Shown here: piece by piece, positions 28,501 to 39,173 of the stretch
How the letters are laid out: each line of letters opens with the position of its first letter
Position numbering within the stretch: position 1 is the stretch's first letter
Source of the DNA: Siphlonurus alternatus
Taxonomy: Eukaryota; Arthropoda; Insecta; Ephemeroptera; Siphlonuridae
Assembly (NCBI GenBank): GCA_949825025.1
Contig: OX463780.1
Coordinates: 43,504,979-43,568,978, forward strand
DNA length: 64,000 nucleotides
Direction: 5' to 3'
Notes under the pieces: generated by a model
What the model was told of the DNA's origin: nothing
The model's input: only the letters and a program-made list of their open reading frames with translations
Databases searched by the model: none
Position numbers and translations under genes: made by a program

Positions 28501-28600
28501 ACAAACTTGCTTCAAAGACTTTAAAACAATGAAGTAAACTCGTTGTGTTATTCATGATTTTGTTCTGCTGCTGCTGCTGTTGTAAAACCTGCATGTATTT

Positions 28601-28603
<3 letters not shown>

Positions 28604-28697
<94 letters not shown>

Positions 28698-28701
28698 TCT
28701 T
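28604..28701. repeat. (CT)n microsatellite
   Basis: About 98 bp of nearly pure CT repeat, preceded by a short CTG run at 28566-28579. Confidence 0.95.
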
Positions 28702-29760
28702 CTGATGCCTCTTTATGTTTCTCATCATCATCCTTCTTTTGTTTTATATATATATACTGTATATAATAACATTATTAATATTAACGTATTAAAATTTTAT
28801 GTAAAGTTAAAGACTATTTTACACTTGATTACACATTAAGTTTATTCATGCATGTAATACCAGTAAACATTGTTGCAATAAAGATTCAAATTGTTAGTCT
28901 ACGATGTAAGATCATACCAGTATGAAGATTAGATTTATAAATACATTGTTGATCCTTGTTTATATGTAAATATTATTTATGGAAGGGAGAAATTATAAGT
29001 TATTAAGATACATGCATAATTAGAGCAAAAATAGAGGTTTCCATATATAGTGTTGGCTGTAGGATAGTGTCAATAGTTTAAAGCCTTGGATGTGAATATG
29101 TAATTAATTCATCATTAAGACATTAAGGCACATCCAATATAATTATGATTATCTCATATTGCATGCGCGGAAGAGGTAGAAAATATACAAAATATATTTT
29201 AAATTGATTAACGTTAATTAATACAAGCAGAGCTGTTTATATACCCAGAAGGTTGTAAACAATCACTTTATGTTGTTTTTTTTTTAGTATTACTGTAACA
29301 CTACAACGTATACACATTATATTATAAATCATAAATCAATTAATTTTCTTATTAATATTATGGTATCAGAATTTCTCTTTCAAGTAAGAAAATATTCATT
29401 TTCAGTGAATACTCCTTAAATTTGCAGTGTTAAAGAAAAAAAATCCCTTACTATATTTCGATCCAATTCCAATTTCTTTTCTATCGTTCCTTTAATTCTT
29501 TTTATATAATTAAGTAATAATATGAACAGAAATACTGTGTATAATTAATGATTAATTATAGCTGTATGCTATAAATTTGTTTCATTCTCTTACTTATTAA
29601 ATATAAGAAATGAAATCTTTTAACCTGATGTATATTATATCTCATATAACCTACTACATTATCCTGACTTGCTATAGTTTTAATATTATGAACTATCTAT
29701 AGGTTTTAGCAATTTTAGCATAGAACTGTGTTCTGGTATATAATATATAAATTATTAGAA

Positions 29761-30350
29761 TGTCTGCAATTTTTTCACGCTGTTGGCGCTGGGACACTTG
29801 AGGTAGCGAGCGTGCGGCACGTCCACTCTTAGGAGAATCAAGATGGCGCGCCAGAGTGAGCAACGCCGACGTGACTCTCCGCTCAAATTGTCTGTCCTCT
29901 CCTGGTAACTATCCCTATCCTATTCTATATATTAATCGTCTTGATTTCTATACTCCTATCCCCAGTCAATTTGATTCATAATCATCATCTCGCCTCACCG
30001 CATCCACATAATCCTACTTTGACCCTGCTCTTCGGTCGGCCCACAGGAGTCGACACGTTGAGAATCTTTCAAATTCCTGCCATTCCTTGCATGTTGTCGC
30101 CTGCATCATCAACCTACATTATTGCACCCCACACCACACCGTCAACCCAATGTCCTAAAATCCAACCAATTCCTTGTGTGGTTTTGGTTCACCCACGGTA
30201 ACACGTGGTGGGCATATAGGTACCACTTCCATCATCACCTTGCATCCCACATTCCATAATCATCCTATCCATTGTTCGTCCATTATCCTTTACAAGACCC
30301 TGCAAAAAACAGTTCAACTATACAATTGATCCAAGTTACTCAGTACGTGG
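29761..30350. other. GC-rich island of about 600 bp
   Basis: This is the clearest compositional island in the first 38 kb. It is CpG-containing and bounded by AT-rich DNA. An open frame (ATT/TTG start region to 30201, plus strand) crosses it but is Pro/His-rich and matches nothing I know. A possible first exon at its 5' side (29843-29904) is listed separately. It could be a promoter region, a conserved regulatory block or an unrecognised repeat. Confidence 0.4.
29843..29904 (+). other. Possible first coding exon (weak)
   Basis: An ATG in good context (AAGATGGCGCGCC) opens 20 codons beginning MARQSEQRRRDSPLK. It ends at CTCCTG followed by GTAACT, a plausible donor, leaving phase 2. The surrounding block is GC-rich and CpG-rich, as expected of a promoter or first exon. 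AAGATGG is also a YY1-type promoter motif. I find no matching downstream exon, so this is only a candidate. Confidence 0.2.
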
Positions 30351-31768
30351 AATTATAGCCGTTTAGGCTCCTTCCAACAATTGTAAGAAGAAGCAATTTT
30401 TTCACATTATTTACAACACTTTAAATTATTTAAAATTGAAATTAAAGAGTAAGATGAGAATACCCTTTTATTTTAATTAATAATTTCTTTTTAAACTAAA
30501 CTACAATACATTGTTATGGTGTACTTGTACTATTAAATTGTACTTCTTTGTAACTTTATAACCCAACTGTAAGAATATATATTATAATAATATCCTTACA
30601 CAAAGGAATTCATCTAAAAAAGAGGAAATAAATATTATTGTTATATAAAGTAGAATAAAATAAGGAGAAGGGTTGAAGTTAATTTAAAAGGCATCTCAAA
30701 TAACCACCAGTCTCATAAGTCACTTGTTGGGTTGTGCTGGGACACGGTAATGAGACACCGGCTAAGTCCACATGCATGCGGCGACCAGCAAAACTTTATA
30801 TACCAGAGTAATGTTTAGTACACCGTTTGCTTGTGTGTTGCAGAACTAGCTGCCGCGCGACTCTCTCTCTCTCTCTCTCTCTCTCTTGGCCACCCATGAG
30901 TAGGACCGTGTTCTACACAGCATTCCTCACACACTCGATCTGTGTGTGTATGCACGGCAAAGCAAGCACACGAACACTGGTGGATACATGCTGGAAACCT
31001 GATTGTAACTCATGTACCTCAATAATTCTCCTCACTGTATACATTGCACACAACTTTAAATTTATATTATCAGAAAATATAATACATACAAGTATGTATA
31101 TACTTTTCTCTTCTCTATATTATCTATCTTGTTTGCTAGAAATATGAAGAAATGTATAACTTATTACAATGACAATAATATTATTTATAAATTATTTTAT
31201 GTCACATTTTATTTCACACTTCTTACTAAGTTGATTTATGTTGTAGAAAATACCATGATAATGTTAATAAATTCATAAATTTATGCTTCCTACTGTATTT
31301 AACTAGAGTCGTGTAGTGTAAGTAATTTCTATTGAAATTTGATTAAGAAAAAATTACATTCCGTGGAAAAACATTTTTACTTTTATTTTTTGTTATTTCC
31401 CTAAATATTGAACTCAGCTGATCGATGCGAATCATATTTAACATGAAACCTCACAATCACTTCCACCACGAGCATATAGGAAATCATTTAAAAAAATTAA
31501 ATTCTTTATACCTCAAACCTATTTAAAAATATATAATTTTCACATTTGTTTCAATATTTATTTTTTAAAAAAATTCACTTTTATGTTCAAAAGATCACAC
31601 TCTGAATTTTATTTACAGTGCAACATCTTTCCTTGTTCATTCAAAAAGGAATAAAAATAAGGCATGGAAAAAAGAGTACTTGAATGCAATGATACTCATT
31701 AGACCGATTGTTTTTGACAGATGTTAGGATTTCCTTCCTCTCTACTTGAAAATACGATATGAAATAAT
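30351..31768. other. AT-rich spacer
   Basis: Mostly featureless. A short CT tract lies at about 30860-30886, within a slightly GC-richer patch (30700-31030). No gene or RNA is visible. Confidence 0.6.
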
Positions 31769-32240
31769 AGAGCGGAAAAAAGTCATTTCGACTTTTTGTG
31801 CATATGAGGACTATTTTGTTGTCATTTAGGATGTCCACCGATCTCCGGAAGTGGATTAAGATAAGCCTATAAAAAAATGACTATTTAGACTATTTTTTGT
31901 TTTGCGACTATTTTGGCAGAATGTGAATTTTTTGTGACTTTTTGACACTTCTTAGTGAATTTCAGCTCTTTTCTTCAAATCATCAATAGACACTAGTAAA
32001 AAAATATAGTAAAAAAATAAAACTCACAAACACAGATTTTTTTTTTGACAATGCATGCCATGTATGGATGTATATCTTTTAAAACTAATAAAAATATTTT
32101 TTATCGATAATTTTAAAATGCCTATTTGCTGCCTTTTCTAAAAAAAAAAAAAAAAAAAAAAAAGTGACTTTTTGTAGATTATTAAAAAAAATTGACTTTT
32201 TAGGCGCCTATTTTTGAAAAATGTGTATTTTTTCCGCTCT
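31769..32240. mobile_element. Inverted-repeat element with AGAGCGG ends
   Basis: The left end AGAGCGGAAAAAA is mirrored on the right by TTTTTTCCGCTCT, 472 bp apart. The flanks GAAATAAT (left, 31761-31768) and CAAATAAT (right, after CTAGT) match at 7 of 8 bases, suggesting an 8-bp hAT-like duplication with slight erosion. The interior repeats GACTTTTT and GACTATTT several times and holds a 24-nt A run near 32140. It has no coding frame. Confidence 0.6.
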
Positions 32241-33472
32241 CTAGTCAAATAATAAATAAAATAATAAAAGAAAAGCCATTCATACATAAATAAAGTAAAA
32301 TCAGTTTTAGTTGCAGCATTTATAGGATTATTGGAGATCTATGAATCTATATTTTTCTATGAGTATATAATTATGTTTTTAAACCGTTGTGTAATAAAAT
32401 TTATCTAAATTTAAAAGATAACCTATTTCTTTCATGTGTATTATATCTTCAAAGTTAAAAAAAAAATATATATATTCCGTGGAGAGGTATAATACAAAAA
32501 ATGTCCCCAGTCCAATCGGAAAACTTAACTTCGTGATGTGAGGAGAACCAATCAAAGCAATGCACACCACTCCCTTTAAATTTTTGTAATTGAACATACC
32601 CTATCAGGTAATACGTATAGCAAATTATCAAAATAAAATCCACCTTTTTTTTTTTTTAGAATAAAGATGACAAATTATTACTTCCGATATTACACCTTTC
32701 AAGTAAGATAAAAAGACAATTTATTCTTTTCTTCTGATATAGTCTTGAGCGAGGTAAAAGCTCGCAGTCCTGGGTTCTATTAATGTACGACGAGGTGGTT
32801 TGATGGTGCGGCGATAGTTTCCCTTACACCTTTTAACTAAAGCTTGCGTGTTTGGAGGGAAGCTTTCTTGTGTCGTTGATCCAGGCTCGTGTCCCGCGAT
32901 CCTTCACTCTCAATCCCTCTCTGACAACCGCCCTTATCCCACCATCCTCTCTCCTGGCAAAGGGATTTGCACACCACGAGCACGTGCAACATATTACATG
33001 ATCCATAAATTAGACGGACAAAGCTATACGTGGCGGTATAAATGTTTTGCTGTTTTCTACTGCAACGGATGACACATAACAAGAAACCGGCTATATCCTT
33101 TTTTTTTATATATATATAATATTATGATTTTTATTTTTAAATAATAATAATAATAAAAAAATCTTTGCATCATTTCATATATGAGTCCCATTTGTCGTTG
33201 CTTCTTATGGCGGCCGTCACGCTAAGGTCTTATCTTTAACAACAATCGACGCCACATTCTCGCACTAAGCAAATCCATGCGTACCATCCACTTTTTTTTT
33301 TCTTTTTAGGTCTCTCGGTAATGCTAACATTTTTTTTTTCACGCTCATACTTCTCTTATACGATGTAAGCCCCCCATATAAACGATTTTTACGCCAACTA
33401 CCATAATAGGAATTACGACTTGTAATAGGCTTGTGTGCTTTCCTATATAGTTAGTTACGAATCTGTTGTCGT

Positions 33473-33475
<3 letters not shown>

Positions 33476-33518
<43 letters not shown>
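33476..33518. repeat. Poly-T tract
   Basis: An uninterrupted run of 43 T. Confidence 0.95.
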
Positions 33519-35326
33519 CAACCTAAAATGTTCATCGCTATTTTAATCTAAACTTAAATTTAAAGCCTCAGAAAAAAAAATACAAGCATTTTTCATTGCA
33601 GCTTATAAATTTATTAAGCATTAAATACTTTTTATTATTTATACATTTAAAATAGTTCATTTTTATAAAAAAAAATATTTAATCTAGAAACCAGTTTTGA
33701 TCCGTTTAAAGGGATTTCACGACCCCTTCTTCTATATTATATCCACTAAAGTAATAATTCTCTTATCAGATCCTGCCACTCACTTTTACGATGTATTAAA
33801 ATTTGCATAAATCCGCAGTTAGGTATGCGACTCAGCAGTCGAGGACAAGCATTTAATTGGTTTGAGAGTGGGGGGTGAGAGAAGGGAGAGAGATAGAGAA
33901 AATACTTCGGAGGCAATCTGAAGGCAGGCAGCTGCAGGCACGTTTTGCTGGATCAGGGAAACAATTTTCTTCTCTCTGCTGTTTTATATATATTACATGC
34001 ATACTGCGTTATATACCGTCGTTATAATGTACTGTGTGAAAAATGAATTTAGACAAGTACGTTATTGAATATTAAATATAGTTAATAATATTTACATAGA
34101 TTCACTGAACTAATAATTAGAGCAATATTTGGGCATGTATTGAATACGATATTAATTAATATCAGCTATATAAATTATAATTATGTTCAGGATATCAAGA
34201 TATTTTTATCTAAAAATATCGATAATACCAAAGTATTTTTAATAGGTTAATAATTATTTTTTATAAAGTACTATGTATTGATTTATTTTACAAATTTAGG
34301 AATAGTCAGAATATTGCAACAAAATTAAATATTCCATTTCCAAGTTCACTTTAATTGATTATTACAAAACAATTCAGTAAGCATAATTTATATGAAGTTT
34401 CCAACCATGATGAACACCAATAAAATGTCAATATTTTTGTTTTTGAATCTGATTTTTTTTTTTTTTTTAACTTCCAATCATCGAACAAAATAATATAATG
34501 ATGATGTATTTTCCATTATACGAATCACCCGTCACTGACTCGATAATCTTATCATATGATAAACTGAGCTGTATGGTGATTTGGATGGATACTTAATATG
34601 GTTCCACAAGCTCAGTATAGTGTGGTATTATCATACATTATATTATAACCATAATAAAATTGAAGGTTCTCGCAGAGTGACTCAAGAATAAATTCAATGA
34701 TGTCAGTGTTTAAAGCTTGCTTGAAGTTCACAGAGTCCAGCTTTCATCTCCAGTCCAAACTCTACGTATTACATAAAAAAAAAAATAGCTTTTCAAACTA
34801 CAATGATCGATATATTATAAATATAATAGTACACTCAAACAATGAATTGACATAACATTGTGGACATGAATTATAACAAAATGAATTTTCAACCCATGCA
34901 ATTAATTGATTATATTTAGGAGCTACAGCAAAGGTGCTCTCATCAATCACTATATACTTTTATATGCAGCGACACTATTGACATATTTTGTCCTAAACTG
35001 TACTTGGATTTTATTATTTGCATTCTTCACATTTATTTTATATAAATTTAATATGATTTTTTTCTACAATATTGAGATGGATAGAATAGTGAGCCTTAAA
35101 TGCCGACCTTACAGAGACGATTTGATTAATTTAAAATGTTAGTAAATGAACTCATGTGGAAAAAGTTGCCTTATTTTACATTGAATTTTTATTTTAATTT
35201 TTTTAATAATGCTTTTTTTTTAGAGTATAGTTTTGAAACGGACGAAAGAGATCTTGTCTAGTTCAAAAAAAGTAATATATTTTAATTATTTTAACAATAT
35301 GTACATGACTCATTCTTTCGTCTCAG

Positions 35327-35398
35327 CTAGAGAGAAAGCAGGCGGTGTGTTTGTAGCCCGTCTGGCCATATTTCCTCATCAAGGCAGCGACTTCTCAG
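35327..35398 (+). other. Possible unassigned internal exon
   Basis: A 72-nt GC-rich block follows a good acceptor (CATTCTTTCGTCTCAG) and ends in a consensus donor (CTCAG then GTAAGC). Only one frame is open; it reads AREKAGGVFVARLAIFPHQ and continues to the donor. The length is a multiple of three, as in many cassette exons. I know no matching family and see no partner exon, so it may be chance, a non-coding exon or part of an unrecognised gene. Confidence 0.25.
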
Positions 35399-36361
35399 GT
35401 AAGCACATCGAGCCGCTCAGACACCTCACGATACCTCCATCAGGCAAGAGTTAAACCGTAAGTTATGGATTTGATGTAAGATGAAGCTAAGCAAGAAGAA
35501 GGAAAATTGTACAAAAAAACTTGCCAAAAAATAAAGATGAGCTATCATCGATGGCCATGTATTTTTAAAAAGCATTTCAAATTAATATTTATTAGTTTAT
35601 ATGAATATATTATTTAAAAATTTATTATACTGTTTACTTGTTTTGCATGAATGAAATAATATTTTTTCTGACTTAAATTTGTTAATATTAATAAGCAAAT
35701 GGATTTTAAATTATTGCACTTAAAATAATTTGATATAAATTTATAAATATAATGTATAAGATAAAATATATATAATATAAACTTGTGTGGCTCCCCGATT
35801 TGAGTTATTATATTATGTATAAAAATAATATAGCATATATTATCATATTATATCTTTTACTGTTTAAACAATAGTAAGTAAATTTTAATGTGTTTTAAAT
35901 GTTATATATATAATCATATTAATATTAGTAAATATTTACGTATTAAATTTATATTTATTGTTTACAAACACGGAATGAATTTTCAATTAAATGATAACAG
36001 TATACTGCAAAGAAGCATGTTTCATAAAAAAAAGACATCATGTCATGATTGTATAAAAATATAAATAAATACATACAAATTAAGTACTAAATATTGAGAG
36101 CGAGAGTGATACTTTTTAATAACTCACAGTGTGATTGTTTTAAGGAAACTAATGAAAGTAAAATCATTTGTCTTGAATAGTGCAAATAAAAGCAATGTTA
36201 TTGAAATGATCTGACATAACATTCTTTACAATGTCTCTATATGGTTCATTTACACTCTTTCCCTCTTCCGATTACAAATTATTTCCTTGACGCCTTGTGA
36301 TTCTCCAATTCACGTCTTCATGTGGTTTTCCAGGTTTTCATCGTAATTGTAACGTATAATA

Positions 36362-36386
36362 ACGAACGTTAGTGACTAACGTTCGT
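36362..36386. repeat. Perfect 11-bp hairpin
   Basis: ACGAACGTTAG and its exact complement CTAACGTTCGT are separated by only TGA. The stem itself contains AACGTT palindromes. No gene context explains it. Confidence 0.8.
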
Positions 36387-36631
36387 ATCCAGTCACTTGT
36401 ATACAGTTCATTCTCATTGGCGGAACACAAGCCGAAATATATTGTCGAAATATGGAGTATATTGTATACTCGGTGAAAAAAAAAAAAAAAATTAAAATGA
36501 GAAAAAAAAATCCTTTAATTAGTTTACTCTTCTCCATTTTGAATATAAAACTGAAAATTCATAGATATCTAAACAATATTTTCTTTAAACTAAATATCAT
36601 CAAACTGACCGTTATCACATAGAGGCATGTT

Positions 36632-36694
36632 CGCCTTGCTGGTATGCAACTTTTTCTACAACTGCGTGCACTATAGTTGCATACCGACAAGGCG
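36632..36694. repeat. Inverted repeat with 19-bp arms
   Basis: CGCCTTGCTGGTATGCAAC at 36632-36650 is mirrored by GTTGCATACCGACAAGGCG at 36676-36694 with one mismatch and a 25-nt loop. It could be a very small MITE remnant or a foldback. Confidence 0.75.
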
Positions 36695-37281
36695 TAAAGT
36701 TTGTTCCATGATAGGCATGATACACTCTACTCGATTGCGGAGAAATTTCAATCCTGTAATACAGATAAAGTTAATCTATTCCGTGATTTCCGTGTCAATA
36801 AAAAATATAAAATCTTTAATTTAATTTATAAATTTAAATTTTCGATTATCACTCTTAAAATAAACTGATATTATTAGGGATAAAACTACCGATACTATAA
36901 AGGTAGAAAAACCCGCTGATTTCGATCCTGTTACTAAAACTTAAAGCCAATCACTCCTTGACTCTCAAACTATGATATCAGGCAGTTGTTGTGTGTTAAC
37001 TAGGGAGTTTTTATGTCACAGTTTTCAGGTTCGCGCGCAGGTTGCATACTTTGCCCCTTATTCTAATAATCCCTTTAGAGTCCCCAAATTTGAGTTAAAA
37101 ACTTGAAAATTAAGTCAAACTAATATGTCAATATGTCACCCATCATAATATAGTACTTACAGTTAAATTAAAATTTAAGTTGTAAGAGAATTCCCCAATG
37201 GAGAACAATTTAAAAATTATGTTATTCTATCAACAAGAAAAATATTTGTAATGTAAGTGTAAATTCTTATTTGCAATATCT

Positions 37282-37607
37282 AATGGAGTACCGACCTCAA
37301 AATTTTTTATTGCAGAAATGGATAGAGGGTGCAAAAATATGCTACTCTGAATTTGTTCAGATTTTTCTGAGACCGGGAAATATTTTTAAAAAATTATTGA
37401 AAGTCCGTTTTATGAAAGACGTCACGGGCGTTAATGTCCTATCCTTTTCTTAAGGAGAGGCGCCTCGTGACGTCATCAAAATGGACTTTCAATATTTTTT
37501 TAAAAATAGTTCCCGGTATCAGAAAAATCTGAAAAAATTCAGAGTAGCGTATTTTTGCACCCTTTATCCATTTCTGCAATAAAAAATTTTGAGGTCGGTA
37601 CTCCATT
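37282..37607. mobile_element. Long palindromic element A (MITE with GACGTCA centre)
   Basis: Arms at 37282-37430 and 37461-37607 are near-perfect complements with a 30-nt loop. The ends read AATGGAGTACCGACCTC. The inner arm carries CTGAATTTGTTCAGATTTT, a CGGGAA block and, beside the loop, GACGTCACG (left) and CGTGACGTC (right). The block order matches element B at 56350-56737, so the two belong to one family. There is no coding frame. The flanks are compatible with a TA target (TA left, TG right). Confidence 0.85.
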
Positions 37608-37752
37608 GTAATGTTTTCTAAATTCTAAATTTTTCGAATAAGTTTTGGTAAAAATTGAATTTTTGTTTTATCATTCTATATTGTCTCTTTTTTTTCAGCT
37701 AAATCTAATTATGTTCTATATATAATCACAATGTACCAACTGGTATTTAATG

Positions 37753-37799
<47 letters not shown>

Positions 37800-37803
37800 A
37801 AAG
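37753..37803. repeat. (AAAT)n microsatellite
   Basis: About twelve AAAT units, lying between palindromic element A and its decayed relative. Confidence 0.95.
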
Positions 37804-37888
37804 AAAAAATTGCATGACGGCAAAATCCTATTATTTCTTATATATTTTTTCTTACCAGGTGCTTCATATTTCCCAGCTAAGCTGAGCC

Positions 37889-37890
<2 letters not shown>

Positions 37891-37923
<33 letters not shown>
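37891..37923. repeat. Poly-T tract
   Basis: A run of 33 T immediately before the decayed half-copy of palindromic element A. Confidence 0.95.
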
Positions 37924-37926
<3 letters not shown>

Positions 37927-38085
37927 GATGTCATATAATAATATAAAATGGGCTTTCAATAATTTCTTTTTAAAAAAATAGCTTTAGACTTATTATTAAA
38001 AAAAAATGGAAAATGTCAGATTAGCATAACTCTGGACCTTACTTTATAAATTTCTACAATAATAAAAAAATTGAAAAGCCTTTCG
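37924..38085. mobile_element. Decayed half-copy of palindromic element A
   Basis: The block order GATGTCAT, GGGCTTTCAATAATTTC, TTTTAAAAAAATAG, TCAGATTAGC and TTTCTACAATAAT follows the right arm of element A (GACGTCAT, GGACTTTCAATATTTTT, TTAAAAATAG, TCAGAGTAGC, TTTCTGCAATAA) with many substitutions. It ends AAAAGCCTTTCGAGCC, where element A has its terminal GAGGTCGG region. It is probably an older insertion of the same family. Confidence 0.5.
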
Positions 38086-38741
38086 AGCCAGTCAACATTT
38101 TAAAGCTAGTGTTGTGAGATTATACAAAAAAGTAAAGTTAATAAATGTTATTAAATTCATTAATTTTTAGTATTTTTGTTTAAAAAAAGCAAAAACTAGC
38201 AAAAATGTTCTAACACGTGGGTATAAAAAGGCAAAAAAGGCACGAAATCCAAAAAAAGGTGAAATAGGTATTAAAAAATTGGCTTCTTGTCAATGATTTC
38301 AAGACATCACTGGATATCTTGAGCAAGAACAAAATAGCCCCATACATACAAAAAGCAAAATGCCTAGATTCCACCCTCTAGGTTATGTATGTTTTGTTCT
38401 TTCAATAACAAAGGTTATGGAAAAGGTGTGATTTAAAATATTTTAAAATTAACTTGCTTTTTGCAACATTAATTGGCAATCACTCTGGTGTATAAACCAC
38501 TGCAAGTAAAAGTTAGTTCCTTATCTCGTTTCTTTGATAGCAACCTGTTTTTGGTTTTAATTTTCTAAACTTTAACATACTATTTTTTGTTTCTCAAAGC
38601 TAAATAAGTACTTTTTTTTTTCTTTTTCACTGGAAAAGATGTGTAAACTTTTGTTAAAGTTTTTGTATTTTAAAATTTTCTTAATTAGTAAGCACTGTAT
38701 ATAAATAATAAAGCAATAGGTTAGCTAAAAATATCATGACA
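38086..38741. other. Spacer downstream of aquarius
   Basis: AT-rich, with no gene or clear repeat. It lies just past the aquarius poly-A signal. Confidence 0.6.
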
Positions 38742-38747
38742 TTTATT
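38742..38747 (-). promoter_or_regulatory. Poly-A signal of aquarius
   Basis: TTTATT on the plus strand is AATAAA on the coding strand, about 72 nt after the aquarius stop codon. This position is typical and gives a short 3' UTR. Confidence 0.65.
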
Positions 38748-38819
38748 ACAGAATAAAAACAGGACAAAATTACAAAAAATATTGACGTAAATTAAGATGA
38801 AATTGCATACATTTAAGAT

Positions 38820-39173
38820 TTACTCAGAGTCCTGCTCCATTGGTTCTTGTGCTGGCTTCGTGGAGACGGACTCTGAAGGACCCCCCATCTCCTCGTCAGT
38901 GTCTACCTCTTCTGGGGGCTCTTCTGGCTGGGGTTCAACGACTTTCTCGGTGGGTTCAGTGACCTCTGGCTGAGGGTCAGCAGCGACTTTCTTCTTGGTT
39001 GCAGAGTCTGAGGCCTTCCTTTTGTTGCTGCGAGGCGGACGCTTCTCCTCTCGCACCCTCTCCTCCTCGTCTTCACTGTCCGTGTCACGGTCACCCCCGG
39101 GGTGTGCAGGCACGAACCTCTCAGGCGCCAGAGCACGGTGAGAGCCCGGCTTCTGCCATTCCTTCTGGGAGCC
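38820..39173 (-). CDS. AQR: Aquarius: last exon, acidic C-terminal tail
   Basis: 117 residues and TAA (38820-38822), entered after TTCTTCAG. Low-complexity and charged: [15 protein letters not shown], then a basic [15 protein letters not shown] stretch that could act as a nuclear localisation signal, then a Pro/Glu-rich end finishing EQDSE. Family members vary freely here, so only its position and frame support it. Confidence 0.9.
   Translation of the reverse strand, partial: GSQKEWQKPGSHRALAPERFVPAHPGGDRDTDSEDEEERVREEKRPPRSNKRKASDSATKKKVAADPQPEVTEPTEKVVEPQPEEPPEEVDTDEEMGGPSESVSTKPAQEPMEQDSE

Larger units (their letters stand above)
23854..29760. other. AT-rich region with long CT tracts and GC islands
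   Basis: No gene is recognised. Contents are an 18-nt T run at about 24043, a short AG run at about 24830-24850, and a GC- and CpG-rich island at 25150-25570 that brackets the first long CT tract and contains an inverted pair of homeodomain-type sites (ACTAAT...ATTAGT at 25267-25291). Other islands lie at about 26110-26290, 26990-27050 and 28130-28300. Frames across the CT tracts (Ser-Leu or Arg-Glu repeats) are artefacts of the dinucleotide repeat. Confidence 0.55.
32241..37281. other. AT-rich region with islands, poly-T and hairpins
   Basis: No gene is recognised. GC-richer islands lie at 32730-33070 and 33190-33430, followed by a 43-nt T run (33476-33518). Others are at 33830-33970, 34550-34620 and 35300-35460 (the last holds a possible exon). 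Two clean hairpins follow at 36362-36386 and 36632-36694. No tRNA or other RNA gene is seen. Confidence 0.55.

Noticed and set aside
28545..28766. Ser-Leu repeat frame
   Set aside because: Same artefact of the (CT)n microsatellite.
37271..37453. 60-codon frame in palindromic element A
   Set aside because: Entirely within an inverted-repeat arm; non-coding.
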